NCBI GenBank assembly: GCA_964391325.1
Contig: CAYMJM010000003.1
Location: 1-64,000 of the forward strand
Direction: 5' to 3'
From: CAYMJM01 sp964391325
GTDB taxonomy: Bacteria > Patescibacteriota > Dojkabacteria > B142 > JAFGMG01
Length of the DNA stretch: 64,000 nt
This document shows positions 44,158 through 51,587 of this stretch, in pieces; the first letter of the stretch is position 1; each line of letters starts with the position of its first letter. The notes beneath the pieces are model-generated. The model had not been told where the DNA came from. It ran no database searches and saw only the letters and a program-made list of their open reading frames with translations. A program made the position numbers and the translations under genes.

Positions 44158-44706
44158 ATGAAACTGTTCTTTAGTTTTTTAACAGATTCAGTGTATGTTG
44201 TATTTTTCTTCTTGATAATTTTGGCTGCTTTCATGGCGACTTACGCATTGTCTCCAATTAAGTTCGAAGATTCAATCCTGGGGAAAACAAACCAGCCGAT
44301 GGGAGTACTAGGTGACGTAGATGTTCATCGAATTGAATACGTAGAGCTTTACGAAGAGCATAATTATTTCTCAATTGATAGTAACATAGTAGGGAACAAT
44401 TATTATGCTGATTTTAAGATCGGTCCTTACACAGCTGGAGAATTGGAAAAGCCTATCGTGAATATTAAAAATACATCAGCAGCGGGAGCAAACGTAAAAG
44501 TTAGTCTAAAGGCTGCGATATCGGCGGTAGAAGGTCTACAGATGGGATTACGAGTCGGAGATGAGAAGGTTTCTATGCAGAAAGGAGTATTTGAAAGAGA
44601 AATATTTCTTACGGGAAATACAGAGAAGGAAGTATCTTTTTATACTAATACTTCCAGTGATATAAATTATCCCCTCAGTTTATATCTAGAAATAACACAA
44701 TTGTAA
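44158..44706 (+). CDS. Membrane-anchored protein with extracytoplasmic beta-rich domain
   Basis: This 182-residue protein has one N-terminal hydrophobic helix (about 11-31), then a beta-rich domain with alternating hydrophobic residues (YYADFKIGPYTAGELEKP; VSFYTNTSSDINYPLSLYLEI). The layout resembles surface proteins assembled from a signal-anchored beta-sandwich, but no family is certain. It lies after gpmI with a 60-base gap. Confidence 0.6.
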   Translation: MKLFFSFLTDSVYVVFFFLIILAAFMATYALSPIKFEDSILGKTNQPMGVLGDVDVHRIEYVELYEEHNYFSIDSNIVGNNYYADFKIGPYTAGELEKPIVNIKNTSAAGANVKVSLKAAISAVEGLQMGLRVGDEKVSMQKGVFEREIFLTGNTEKEVSFYTNTSSDINYPLSLYLEITQL

Positions 44707-44807
44707 GCATTCACCACTTCTTGCAAAGAGTCGTTTTTTATCATAGTATCATATAGGGATCAACTTTCATTTCCTACCTCCACCAGATTAATTATTAATA
44801 AATCAAA

Positions 44808-45827
44808 ATGTCACACATAGGGGCAGAAGAGGGTAGTGCTGGCCAAAGTAGACACTTAATTCCTGGGAGTGAAGTACTCCAAGAGAGCGGTATCAATGAA
44901 TTTTATGCTGTCCCTGGGCTGGAGGATGTAGATCCATTACTCAATACTTATGCTAAGGCAGTTGCTGAAAGAATTTTTACATTATCTTTAGAGAATGGCA
45001 GGGTCCCCCAACTAATAATCCCACTAAATGGAGGTATTTTACCCGCTGTGCATGTTGTCACAGAACTAGCAGCGAGAAGTCAGGAGGATAAAAGTTGGAT
45101 GGCAATCTACGATGCATATACAAGGGCAGGCTTAGACGGTGGCTTATTTAATGTTATTTTTGCTGCAAAGCGTCCTGATGACGCCTATAGTAGAAACCAG
45201 CCATATATACTGGGTAGAGAAGTTATTGGAGAAAGAAATTTTATTATATTAGACGATATTGCTGATGAGTTAAAGGCTTATGCTGGACTCATTGCAGGGA
45301 TTAATAACTTGCCATCTCATCTGCCTGAGGATGTATTTAGTCCAGTAAATCAGGGTTACGCAAATATTGAAATGTTTGCTATTACAAGAAAGGCTTCTAC
45401 CGCACAAGCACCTGGTTACTCTGAAAGGGTGGTAACTATGCATACAATACCAAATGTTGAAGGAGGAGGACCTCCTTGGATCAGGGCTGGTGTTGGAATG
45501 AACTCAGGTGACGCGCGAGAACCGGATCTTACAGCAAGACAGAGATTGTCTAGAGTGTGTTATTATAGGGAAGGTGAAGATCAGGTGCGGGCTCAGCAGT
45601 ATGTGGATCAAGAATTTGAATTCGCAATGCTATGTAATCCAGATAATCTTTGTAGAATCGCCTCGGACCCAAGGGCTACCGTGGTTGGACCAGAGGGAAA
45701 AAACATGGGTTTAATTCAATTGCTAACTGAGGTTGAAGTACTAAGATGTTCAGGTAGCTCAGGGGTAAACCGACAGCTTGGGCTGGCTCAACAGTATTTC
45801 GGAGGTGTCTTACATAATTCACGGTAA
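44808..45827 (+). CDS. Phosphoribosyltransferase-fold protein of unknown substrate
   Basis: This 339-residue protein has a PRTase-like core: IIPLNGGILPA in the pyrophosphate-loop position and FIILDDIADELKAYAGLIAG in the position of the acidic PRPP-binding motif (VDD..TG). The usual TG after the acidic pair is replaced by EL. The remaining regions, including a C-terminal third with YVDQEFEFAMLCNP, are not recognised. It may bind a phosphoribosyl ligand without the normal catalysis. The gene stands alone between hypothetical 44158 and ssb. Confidence 0.5.
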   Translation: MSHIGAEEGSAGQSRHLIPGSEVLQESGINEFYAVPGLEDVDPLLNTYAKAVAERIFTLSLENGRVPQLIIPLNGGILPAVHVVTELAARSQEDKSWMAIYDAYTRAGLDGGLFNVIFAAKRPDDAYSRNQPYILGREVIGERNFIILDDIADELKAYAGLIAGINNLPSHLPEDVFSPVNQGYANIEMFAITRKASTAQAPGYSERVVTMHTIPNVEGGGPPWIRAGVGMNSGDAREPDLTARQRLSRVCYYREGEDQVRAQQYVDQEFEFAMLCNPDNLCRIASDPRATVVGPEGKNMGLIQLLTEVEVLRCSGSSGVNRQLGLAQQYFGGVLHNSR

Positions 45828-45966
45828 AAATATAGTAGTAGAGTTCAGAAGAGCGGGGTTTCCAGCATCACGCAGGTAGAACCTTTTGATTAATAATATA
45901 TTTACTGGAGTGAGATAGAAAATGTTTTGTGTTAGAATAGGTTAATTTAATTGTTATTGTAAATTT

Positions 45967-46422
45967 ATGTCAATTTTTGGTGATCTAAATGAAGCGCAGG
46001 TAATAGGTAATATGACCCAAGATATAGAAGTGCGTTATACTACGAATGGCAGTGCAGTTGCAAATTTTTCTGTTGCGACAAATAGAAGTTTTCGGAGGCA
46101 GGGGAGTGATGAGTGGCAAGAAGAAGTAGCTTTCCATAATATTGTTGTCTGGGGGAGCGATGCAGAATCATTGAGCCAAAGAGCCAAAAAAGGAACACGA
46201 ATATACATTAAAGGACGGTTGCAGACACGATCCTGGGAAGATCAAGATGGCAAAAAAAACTACAGGACAGAAATTATCGCAGAAAAGATTATCTTACTTG
46301 ATAGATATGAAAGGGGCGCTCAGGAGTCTGCTAGTCCAACTTCCAAACAGGTCTCTTCTGAACAAAAGGCAAGTGAGTCCACTTCTTCAGACGAGATTGA
46401 CCCAGATGACTTACCATTTTAA
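45967..46422 (+). CDS. ssb: Single-stranded DNA-binding protein
   Basis: This 151-residue SSB has an N-terminal OB-fold (QVIGNMTQDIEVRYTTNGSAVANFSVATNRSF), the WQEE and FHNIVVWG strands, and GTRIYIKGRLQTRSWEDQDGK. A disordered linker ends in an acidic tip DEIDPDDLPF that binds partner proteins. It coats ssDNA in replication and repair. The MazG-like gene follows after 8 bases. Confidence 0.97.
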   Translation: MSIFGDLNEAQVIGNMTQDIEVRYTTNGSAVANFSVATNRSFRRQGSDEWQEEVAFHNIVVWGSDAESLSQRAKKGTRIYIKGRLQTRSWEDQDGKKNYRTEIIAEKIILLDRYERGAQESASPTSKQVSSEQKASESTSSDEIDPDDLPF

Positions 46423-46430
46423 AAGTTAAT

Positions 46431-46820
46431 ATGGGCAAGACATTTAAAGAAATGGTAAAAATTATTGATGATTTTTGTGAGCAAAGAAAGTGGGATAATG
46501 GCGAGCCTAACCATCTTATTTCTTCGATTTATATTGAACTGGGGGAGTTAGCAGAGAACTATCAATGGCAACATAAGTTTAACAAAGAGCTGACAGAAGA
46601 AGAAAAGAGGGTAATTGGGTATGAGTTTGTAGACGTAATTTTTTATCTTTTCCGGCTGGCGTCTAAAACGGGTGTAGATATTGAAAAATACTTCGACGAA
46701 AAAGTGCCAAAACTACAGAAAAAATTCCCGGTAAAGAAAGTGTTAGGTCTGAATAATCAAAGTTTAAGAGAAATCCATGACAAGTATAGAAAAGAAGGTA
46801 AGAATAAATTATACAGTTAG
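46431..46820 (+). CDS. MazG-like nucleotide pyrophosphohydrolase
   Basis: This 129-residue all-alpha protein has the helix pattern of the MazG/dUTPase-2 fold with acidic ligands in SSIYIELGELAEN (ExxE) and YEFVDVIFYLFRLAS (ExxD). These enzymes hydrolyse non-standard or excess NTPs. Its place after ssb and before a Nudix hydrolase fits nucleotide housekeeping. Confidence 0.85.
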   Translation: MGKTFKEMVKIIDDFCEQRKWDNGEPNHLISSIYIELGELAENYQWQHKFNKELTEEEKRVIGYEFVDVIFYLFRLASKTGVDIEKYFDEKVPKLQKKFPVKKVLGLNNQSLREIHDKYRKEGKNKLYS

Positions 46821-46832
46821 TTCCTAAGCTGG

Positions 46833-47372
46833 ATGTTCAAGACTATTTCGCATAAGAAAATTTATCAGAATAGATGGCTTACTTTCTATGCAGACAGCAT
46901 ATCTTTTCCTAATGGTGCAAAAGGAGTTTATGGCTACGTTGAGAGAAATAGTGGAGTGTCTATTGCAGTCTTGGACAAAAACTATAGCATCCTTCTTATA
47001 GAACAATACAGGTATCCTACTAAAAAGTGTCATATAGAAATTCCTGCTGGTTCTATAATTAAAGGAGAAACTCCAGAACAAGCATGTTTACGTGAGTTAG
47101 CTGAAGAAGCGGGGATTTACGAAATAGAGGAATTGGAATTCTTACAAACATACTATCCTTTGAGCGCACACAGTACTGAAACCCAGAGTCTATTTATGGC
47201 TAGGGTTCAGAGGTTTTCAGAATTTAAGGGAACTGAATTTGATGAAGATATCCAAAGCTACCTAGTCACACCTATTGATAAAGCTTTGAAAATGATAGAT
47301 ATAGGAAAGATAGATGATGCAATAACCTCTAATGCAATTCAGCTAGTACATAGAAAGTTGAATAAAAAATAA
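46833..47372 (+). CDS. Nudix hydrolase, ADP-ribose pyrophosphatase-like
   Basis: This 179-residue Nudix enzyme has a perfect Nudix box Gx5Ex7REUxEExGU at residues 73-95, preceded by IEQYRYPTKKCHIEIPAG, as in ADP-ribose pyrophosphatases (NudF type). It would cleave ADP-ribose or a similar diphosphate. It lies 12 bases after the MazG-like gene and before the proS leader. Confidence 0.93.
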   Translation: MFKTISHKKIYQNRWLTFYADSISFPNGAKGVYGYVERNSGVSIAVLDKNYSILLIEQYRYPTKKCHIEIPAGSIIKGETPEQACLRELAEEAGIYEIEELEFLQTYYPLSAHSTETQSLFMARVQRFSEFKGTEFDEDIQSYLVTPIDKALKMIDIGKIDDAITSNAIQLVHRKLNKK

Positions 47373-47414
47373 ATTTATCATAAAATAAATTGGCTTAGAA
47401 AAGGAATAGTAGAC

Positions 47415-47608
47415 ATATACAGAGAGCTGTTATGTTCTGAGAGACAGGAAATGTCGAACCTACCTTGGAGCTATCCTGGGAAACTAGGACGCATATCAGC
47501 GTTAAGATATAATGAGTCTGTTTTAACAGTAAATTAAGGTGGTACCACGAGAAAGCTCGGCCTTATACACTTCATTTTTTGATATGATGTATAAGGCCGA
47601 GCTTTTTT
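47415..47608 (+). ncRNA. T-box riboswitch (proline) upstream of proS
   Basis: The conserved T-box sequence AAGGTGGTACCACG lies at 47536-47549. Its TGGT (47540-47543) would pair with the ACCA end of a tRNA whose discriminator is A. A 17-bp perfect terminator hairpin follows (47552-47568 with 47589-47605) and ends in a T-run. A proline codon CCT at 47459-47461 after GAA sits where the specifier is expected. Further helices include TCCTGG-GAAA-CTAGGA. Uncharged tRNA-Pro should favour antitermination and proS expression. Confidence 0.88.
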
Positions 47609-47637
47609 CATATAATTTAACTTTTAAATGAGGATCT

Positions 47638-48873
47638 ATGAAATACTCACAGCTATTTACCAGAACAGATAAGACTGCTAAAGAGTATGACACTGTTAAT
47701 GCAACCTTGCTGGTTAAAGCGGGTTTTGTTAACCAACTTATGGCTGGAGCTTACACGATTTTACCCTTAGGCCTACGGGTATTAAGAAAAATTGAGAACG
47801 TAATCAGGACCGAAATGAATGAGGCTGGTGGACAGGAAATTCTGATGCCAGCCTTACATCCAGCAGAAAATTGGAAGACCACAGGTGCTTGGGAGAGTGT
47901 AGATGTATTATTTAAAATCAAGAGTAGAACTGGAAAGGAATACGCTTTGGGTCAAAGCGAAGAGGAGGTAGTTGCTCCCTTGGTGAAGCAGTATGTAAAG
48001 TCCTACAAAGACCTTCCAGTGGCTGTGTATCAAATACAAAATAAATTTAGAGACGAACTTCGGGCAAAATCGGGTATCTTGAGAGGGCGTGAGTTTGGTA
48101 TGAAGGATATGTATTCATTTCATGAATCTCAACAAGATTTCCTGCGATTTTATGAAGAAATTAAAGAGGCATACAAAAGGATATTTAAGAAGCTTGGTTT
48201 AGTAGCTAAGGTAACTGAAGCTTCTGGGGGTGATTTTTCACAAAAAATTTCTTATGAATTTATGGTACTGACCGATGTAGGTGAAGACGACATTTTATAT
48301 TGTCCTGAGTGTGACTTCTGTATAAATCAAGAAATAGCTAGCGATTTAAGGGACTGTAAGAAATGTGCAGCTGAGCTTATAAAAGCTAAAGCAGCAGAAG
48401 TGGGGAATGTTTTCGACTTAGGGCAAAAGTATCCTAAAGATTTCGATTTTACTTATACTGACAGGGATGGGGCAGAAAAATATCCATTTATGGGTTGCTA
48501 TGGGATTGGCACTACACGTGTAATGGGAGTAATTGTGGAGAAGTTTCATGATGACAAAGGTATCATCTGGCCGGAGCAGGTAGCACCTTTTAATGTTCAT
48601 CTTATATCTTTGGGAGAGGGTACTGAAATTACCAAGGTTACTCAAAAAATTAATCGGGCTTTTCTTGATGCTGGGATAGAGGTTTTGTGGGACGATCGAC
48701 AAGATATTACTGCTGGAGAGAAATTTGTAGATGCAGACTTAGTAGGTATCCCACATCGTATTGTGGTGAGTGAAAGATCTTTGGAAAAGGGGGGAGTAGA
48801 GTATAAAAGCAGAAACGAGCAGACATCTCACATTTTCCCTAAAGAGGAATTGCTGGCTTTTCTTTTAAAGTAA
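47638..48873 (+). CDS. proS: Prolyl-tRNA synthetase, short form without editing insertion
   Basis: This 411-residue class II synthetase has motif 1 around AGGQEILMPAL, motif 2 IQNKFRDELRAKSGILRGREFGMKD and motif 3 MGCYGIGTTRVMG, followed by the anticodon-binding domain. It resembles bacterial ProRS but is about 160 residues shorter: the INS editing domain is replaced by roughly 25 residues carrying two Cys pairs (C222, C225, C240, C243). Loss of INS would leave misacylated tRNA-Pro uncleared by this enzyme. GAGG lies a few bases before the ATG. A T-box leader precedes it. Confidence 0.95.
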   Translation: MKYSQLFTRTDKTAKEYDTVNATLLVKAGFVNQLMAGAYTILPLGLRVLRKIENVIRTEMNEAGGQEILMPALHPAENWKTTGAWESVDVLFKIKSRTGKEYALGQSEEEVVAPLVKQYVKSYKDLPVAVYQIQNKFRDELRAKSGILRGREFGMKDMYSFHESQQDFLRFYEEIKEAYKRIFKKLGLVAKVTEASGGDFSQKISYEFMVLTDVGEDDILYCPECDFCINQEIASDLRDCKKCAAELIKAKAAEVGNVFDLGQKYPKDFDFTYTDRDGAEKYPFMGCYGIGTTRVMGVIVEKFHDDKGIIWPEQVAPFNVHLISLGEGTEITKVTQKINRAFLDAGIEVLWDDRQDITAGEKFVDADLVGIPHRIVVSERSLEKGGVEYKSRNEQTSHIFPKEELLAFLLK

Positions 48874-48904
48874 CTGTTATTTAGTGTAATTTTTATATAT
48901 AATA

Positions 48905-49060
48905 TTATCAAGAGATTGAGCTGTGCAGTGAAAGGTTCAAGTATTCTTGTGACGTATAAAAGCATTTTAATTAAAAAAGTAAAAATAGAGGTGGCACCGA
49001 CCTTAATTTAAGTATTTAAGGGCCCTCCAGATCATTGATCTTGGGGGTCTTTTTGTTTTT
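48905..49060 (+). ncRNA. Compact T-box riboswitch (aspartate) upstream of aspS
   Basis: The T-box core GAGGTGGCACCGACC lies near 48988-49002, with TGGC at 48992-48995, which would pair with the GCCA end of a tRNA with discriminator G, as in tRNA-Asp. A GAC codon at 48951-48953 follows a small CAAG-TATT-CTTG hairpin and can serve as specifier. The terminator stem (49024-49033 with 49037-49047, one bulge) ends in a long T-run. A TATAAT at 48898-48903 would start a leader of only about 150 bases, short for this class. Confidence 0.75.
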
Positions 49061-49084
49061 TATTTTTTATTTATCTAATATAGC

Positions 49085-50881
49085 ATGAAACGTACAATTT
49101 CTAATGAGTTAAAAAATAAAGTTGGAAAAAAGGTTTTAGTAAAAGGATGGCTGCATTCTCTAAGAATGTTAGGAGCTGTCAATTTTCTGATGTTAAGAGA
49201 TCGAGGGGGATTTACTCAGGTGGTGATTGAATCTAGAGATGAGCTAAATAAAGTTAAGGATTTGCAGCCCGGCTCTGTTCTTGCTATAGAAGCAGAGGTA
49301 CAGAAATCTCTAAAGACATCATTGGGGGTAGAATTAGTATCTCCCTCGATTGTCATCGAGGTCCCCGTTAAGTATCCTTTACCACTTGATATTTCCAAAA
49401 AAGAGTTAAGCGCCAATTTGGATACTATTTTGGACTATAGATCTTTGGTATTGAGAAATGAAAAACAAATGGCAATATTTAAAATCCAAGCATCTATAAT
49501 TGAAGCCTTTGCTCACAGTATGAAGGCTCAGGGATTCACGAGGTTTGATTCGCCTGTTTTGATGGGATCTCCTTCTGAGAGCGGAGCTGATGTTTTTGAA
49601 GTAAAGTATTTTGGCGACAAGGCTTATTTAGCTCAAAGCCCTCAAATATATAAGCAGATTATGGTAGGAGTCTTTGAAAGAGTATACACAATAGCCAAGG
49701 TTTTTCGGGCAGAAAAGCACAATACGTCGAGACACTTGATGGAGATCACTCAGCTCGATGGAGAAATGGGGTTTATAGAAAATTACGATGAGGTATTAGA
49801 AGTGGTTGAAAAGGTCGTAAGAGATATATTTACATACCTGGAAATTAACAATCCCATAGAGATAGAAGTGCTTAGCATTCAATTGCCTCAGTTACCGGAA
49901 GGAGGGTTTCCTAGAATTAAAGTAAAAGAAGCTTTGACCTTGATAGAGCAAAGAACTGGCAAATCAGCCAACAGAGAAGAGTTGGATGTTGACCCCGAGG
50001 ACGAAAGGGAGATTACAGAATGGGCTAAAGAAGAACACAATTCTGAGTTTGTTTGGCTGCTAAATTTTAAATCCAATAAGAATTTTTATACATTAGACAA
50101 TCCAGAAGACAAAGGTGAATCTTTTAGTTATGACCTGCTATGTAGGGGGTTGGAATGGCTATCTGGGACTCATAGAATCCACAACTATAGTACACTACTG
50201 GAAAGACTAAAAAATCAAGGGTTGCAGGAGGAGCATTACAGCCATTACTTACAGGCTTTCAAATATGGTATGCCTTCTGAAGCGGGTTTTTCTTTTGGAC
50301 TGGAGCGGGTAACACAACAGATTGTAGGGCTAGACAATATACGTGAAGCTACGCTTTTTCCTTCTGATCAGAAAAGAATTGCAGGGGCTAGAATTAAGAG
50401 AAAAGTAGTACATGGAGAGGAGGAAGTTATCCGAGCTATTAAAACAATGTTTGAGGAAAGCAATAAGGAGTATAGATTTTTTGAACATGAAGCAACTATA
50501 ACTTCTCAGGATGCTGCTCGAATTCGTGGAACGAATCCAGATGAGGGGGTAAAAGCTTTGATTCTCAGATCCAAAAAAGATGGTAGAAACATAATGCTAT
50601 GCTTACAGGGCAGTAAGAAAATAGATATGGGTAAATTGAAAAATTTATTGGGAGAATCCTTTACCTTTGAAGAGGCAGATAAGATAAAGCAAAGGTATGG
50701 TTTAGAGATAGGAGGAATCCCTCCTTTTGGCAATATTTTGGGTTTGGAGACCTACTTTGATTCTTCTATATTAAATACAGAGTATGTTTCTTTTAATTGT
50801 GGAAGCAGATATAAGTCAATACGTACAAAGACAAATAATTTAGCTAAACTTGTGTCACCTCAAATAGTTGATGTAGTGTAG
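49085..50881 (+). CDS. aspS: Aspartyl-tRNA synthetase, archaeal type, fused to a YbaK-like deacylase domain
   Basis: This 598-residue protein begins with an OB-fold anticodon-binding domain (KVLVKGWLHSL). A class II catalytic domain follows, with motif 2 FRAEKHNTSRHL at about 207-218 and motif 3 GFSFGLERV. It lacks the bacterial GAD insertion, so it is of the archaeal/short type that often also charges tRNA-Asn. From about residue 443 to 598 it carries a YbaK/ProX fold (KALILRSKKDG, LQGSKKIDMGKLKNLLG, IGGIPPFGNI, EYVSFNCGSRYKSI). YbaK domains hydrolyse misacylated tRNA such as Cys-tRNA-Pro. The fusion is one uninterrupted frame. Confidence 0.93.
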   Translation: MKRTISNELKNKVGKKVLVKGWLHSLRMLGAVNFLMLRDRGGFTQVVIESRDELNKVKDLQPGSVLAIEAEVQKSLKTSLGVELVSPSIVIEVPVKYPLPLDISKKELSANLDTILDYRSLVLRNEKQMAIFKIQASIIEAFAHSMKAQGFTRFDSPVLMGSPSESGADVFEVKYFGDKAYLAQSPQIYKQIMVGVFERVYTIAKVFRAEKHNTSRHLMEITQLDGEMGFIENYDEVLEVVEKVVRDIFTYLEINNPIEIEVLSIQLPQLPEGGFPRIKVKEALTLIEQRTGKSANREELDVDPEDEREITEWAKEEHNSEFVWLLNFKSNKNFYTLDNPEDKGESFSYDLLCRGLEWLSGTHRIHNYSTLLERLKNQGLQEEHYSHYLQAFKYGMPSEAGFSFGLERVTQQIVGLDNIREATLFPSDQKRIAGARIKRKVVHGEEEVIRAIKTMFEESNKEYRFFEHEATITSQDAARIRGTNPDEGVKALILRSKKDGRNIMLCLQGSKKIDMGKLKNLLGESFTFEEADKIKQRYGLEIGGIPPFGNILGLETYFDSSILNTEYVSFNCGSRYKSIRTKTNNLAKLVSPQIVDVV

Positions 50882-50902
50882 TTGGAAATACTTTAATCTG
50901 AT

Positions 50903-50934
50903 AGAGCCCTGTTTTTTTTGCGGGGCTCTGTTTT
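50903..50934 (+). terminator. Terminator after aspS
   Basis: AGAGCCCTG (50903-50911) pairs with CGGGGCTCT (50921-50929) with one G-U around a T-rich loop, followed by GTTTT. It separates the synthetase genes from the dcw cluster. Confidence 0.75.
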
Positions 50935-50953
50935 CGGGTATTATTCGGGTCTT

Positions 50954-50982
50954 TTGACTTGTCTGGAATATAGAAATATTTT
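50954..50982 (+). promoter_or_regulatory. Promoter of the mraZ/dcw cluster
   Basis: TTGACT at 50954-50959 and TATTTT at 50977-50982 are 17 bases apart. The expected start near 50989 lies inside the first MraZ repeat. The stretch between this promoter and mraZ is an untranslated leader of about 165 bases. Confidence 0.55.
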
Positions 50983-50985
50983 ATA

Positions 50986-51022
50986 GTGGTGACAAGTGGT
51001 GAATGGTGGTGAAAAGTAGGAT
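50986..51022. promoter_or_regulatory. MraZ operator, four repeats with 10-bp period
   Basis: GTGGTGA occurs at 50986, 50996 and 51006, and a degenerate GTAGGAT at 51016, each start exactly 10 bases from the last, one turn of the DNA helix. MraZ is known to bind short G-rich direct repeats with this period upstream of its own operon in E. coli and mycoplasmas. The repeats lie over the expected transcription start, suiting a repressor. Confidence 0.8.
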
Positions 51023-51113
51023 ACTACAGTTTGTACTCTTAACTACTTTTCTGTTTAATAAACAGGCCTCATACCGGGTTGGACAACCGGTTACTTCAAA
51101 ACTTCTGCACCCG

Positions 51114-51151
51114 ATTCACCACTTGTTTTAAAATGCTGCCCAGAAAGGCAG
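51114..51151 (+). promoter_or_regulatory. Inverted MraZ-type repeat and start-proximal hairpin in the mraZ leader
   Basis: Bases 51114-51125 (ATTCACCACTTG) are the exact reverse complement of operator bases 50993-51004, so the leader RNA could form a 12-bp helix with them; the same site is an inverted GTGGTGA. A second hairpin CTGCC(51136-51140)/GGCAG(51147-51151) lies 4 bases before the mraZ ATG with AAAGG in its loop, where a ribosome site would be hidden. Confidence 0.5.
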
Positions 51152-51155
51152 TCAT

Positions 51156-51587
51156 ATGTTAATAGGAGAATATAAAACTAAATTACAAGAAAAAAATAGG
51201 ACAGCTATACCAAAAAGATTTAGGGATGAACTGGAGGGACAACTAATAATAACTAGAGGATATGAAGGTTGTTTGATAGTTTTAGATAAAAGCAGATGGG
51301 AGAAGTTAATAAGATTAATAGAGACTCGACCTTTAACAAATCAGGATGTTCGAAATACAAAAAGGTTTTTGGTAGGAGGGGCTGCGGAAATAGAATTTGA
51401 TAAGCAAGGAAGATTTGTCTTACCGGATGTATTAGTAGAGTATGCGCACTTTGAAAATGAGTTAGTGTTCGTGGGAATAGAAAACTGGCTTGAGGTATGG
51501 GACCTGGAAACGTGGCAAACTAAGATTGAGCAGATCACTGAGTCTGCAGCAGATATAGCTGATAGATTAAGTAGCATAGCATTATGA
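51156..51587 (+). CDS. mraZ: MraZ transcriptional regulator
   Basis: This 143-residue protein consists of two SpoVT/AbrB-like swapped-hairpin repeats, the first with YKTKLQEKNRTAIPKRFRDEL and the second with AAEIEFDKQGRFVLPDVLVEY. It is normal in length for MraZ. It binds DNA upstream of its own operon and controls the division and wall cluster. Its stop overlaps the rsmH start (ATGA). Confidence 0.97.
   Translation: MLIGEYKTKLQEKNRTAIPKRFRDELEGQLIITRGYEGCLIVLDKSRWEKLIRLIETRPLTNQDVRNTKRFLVGGAAEIEFDKQGRFVLPDVLVEYAHFENELVFVGIENWLEVWDLETWQTKIEQITESAADIADRLSSIAL

Noticed and set aside
50986..51022. Short repeat array as a CRISPR
   Set aside because: Repeats are 7 bases with 3-base spacers; the period of 10 and the location before mraZ fit an operator, and no cas genes are present.
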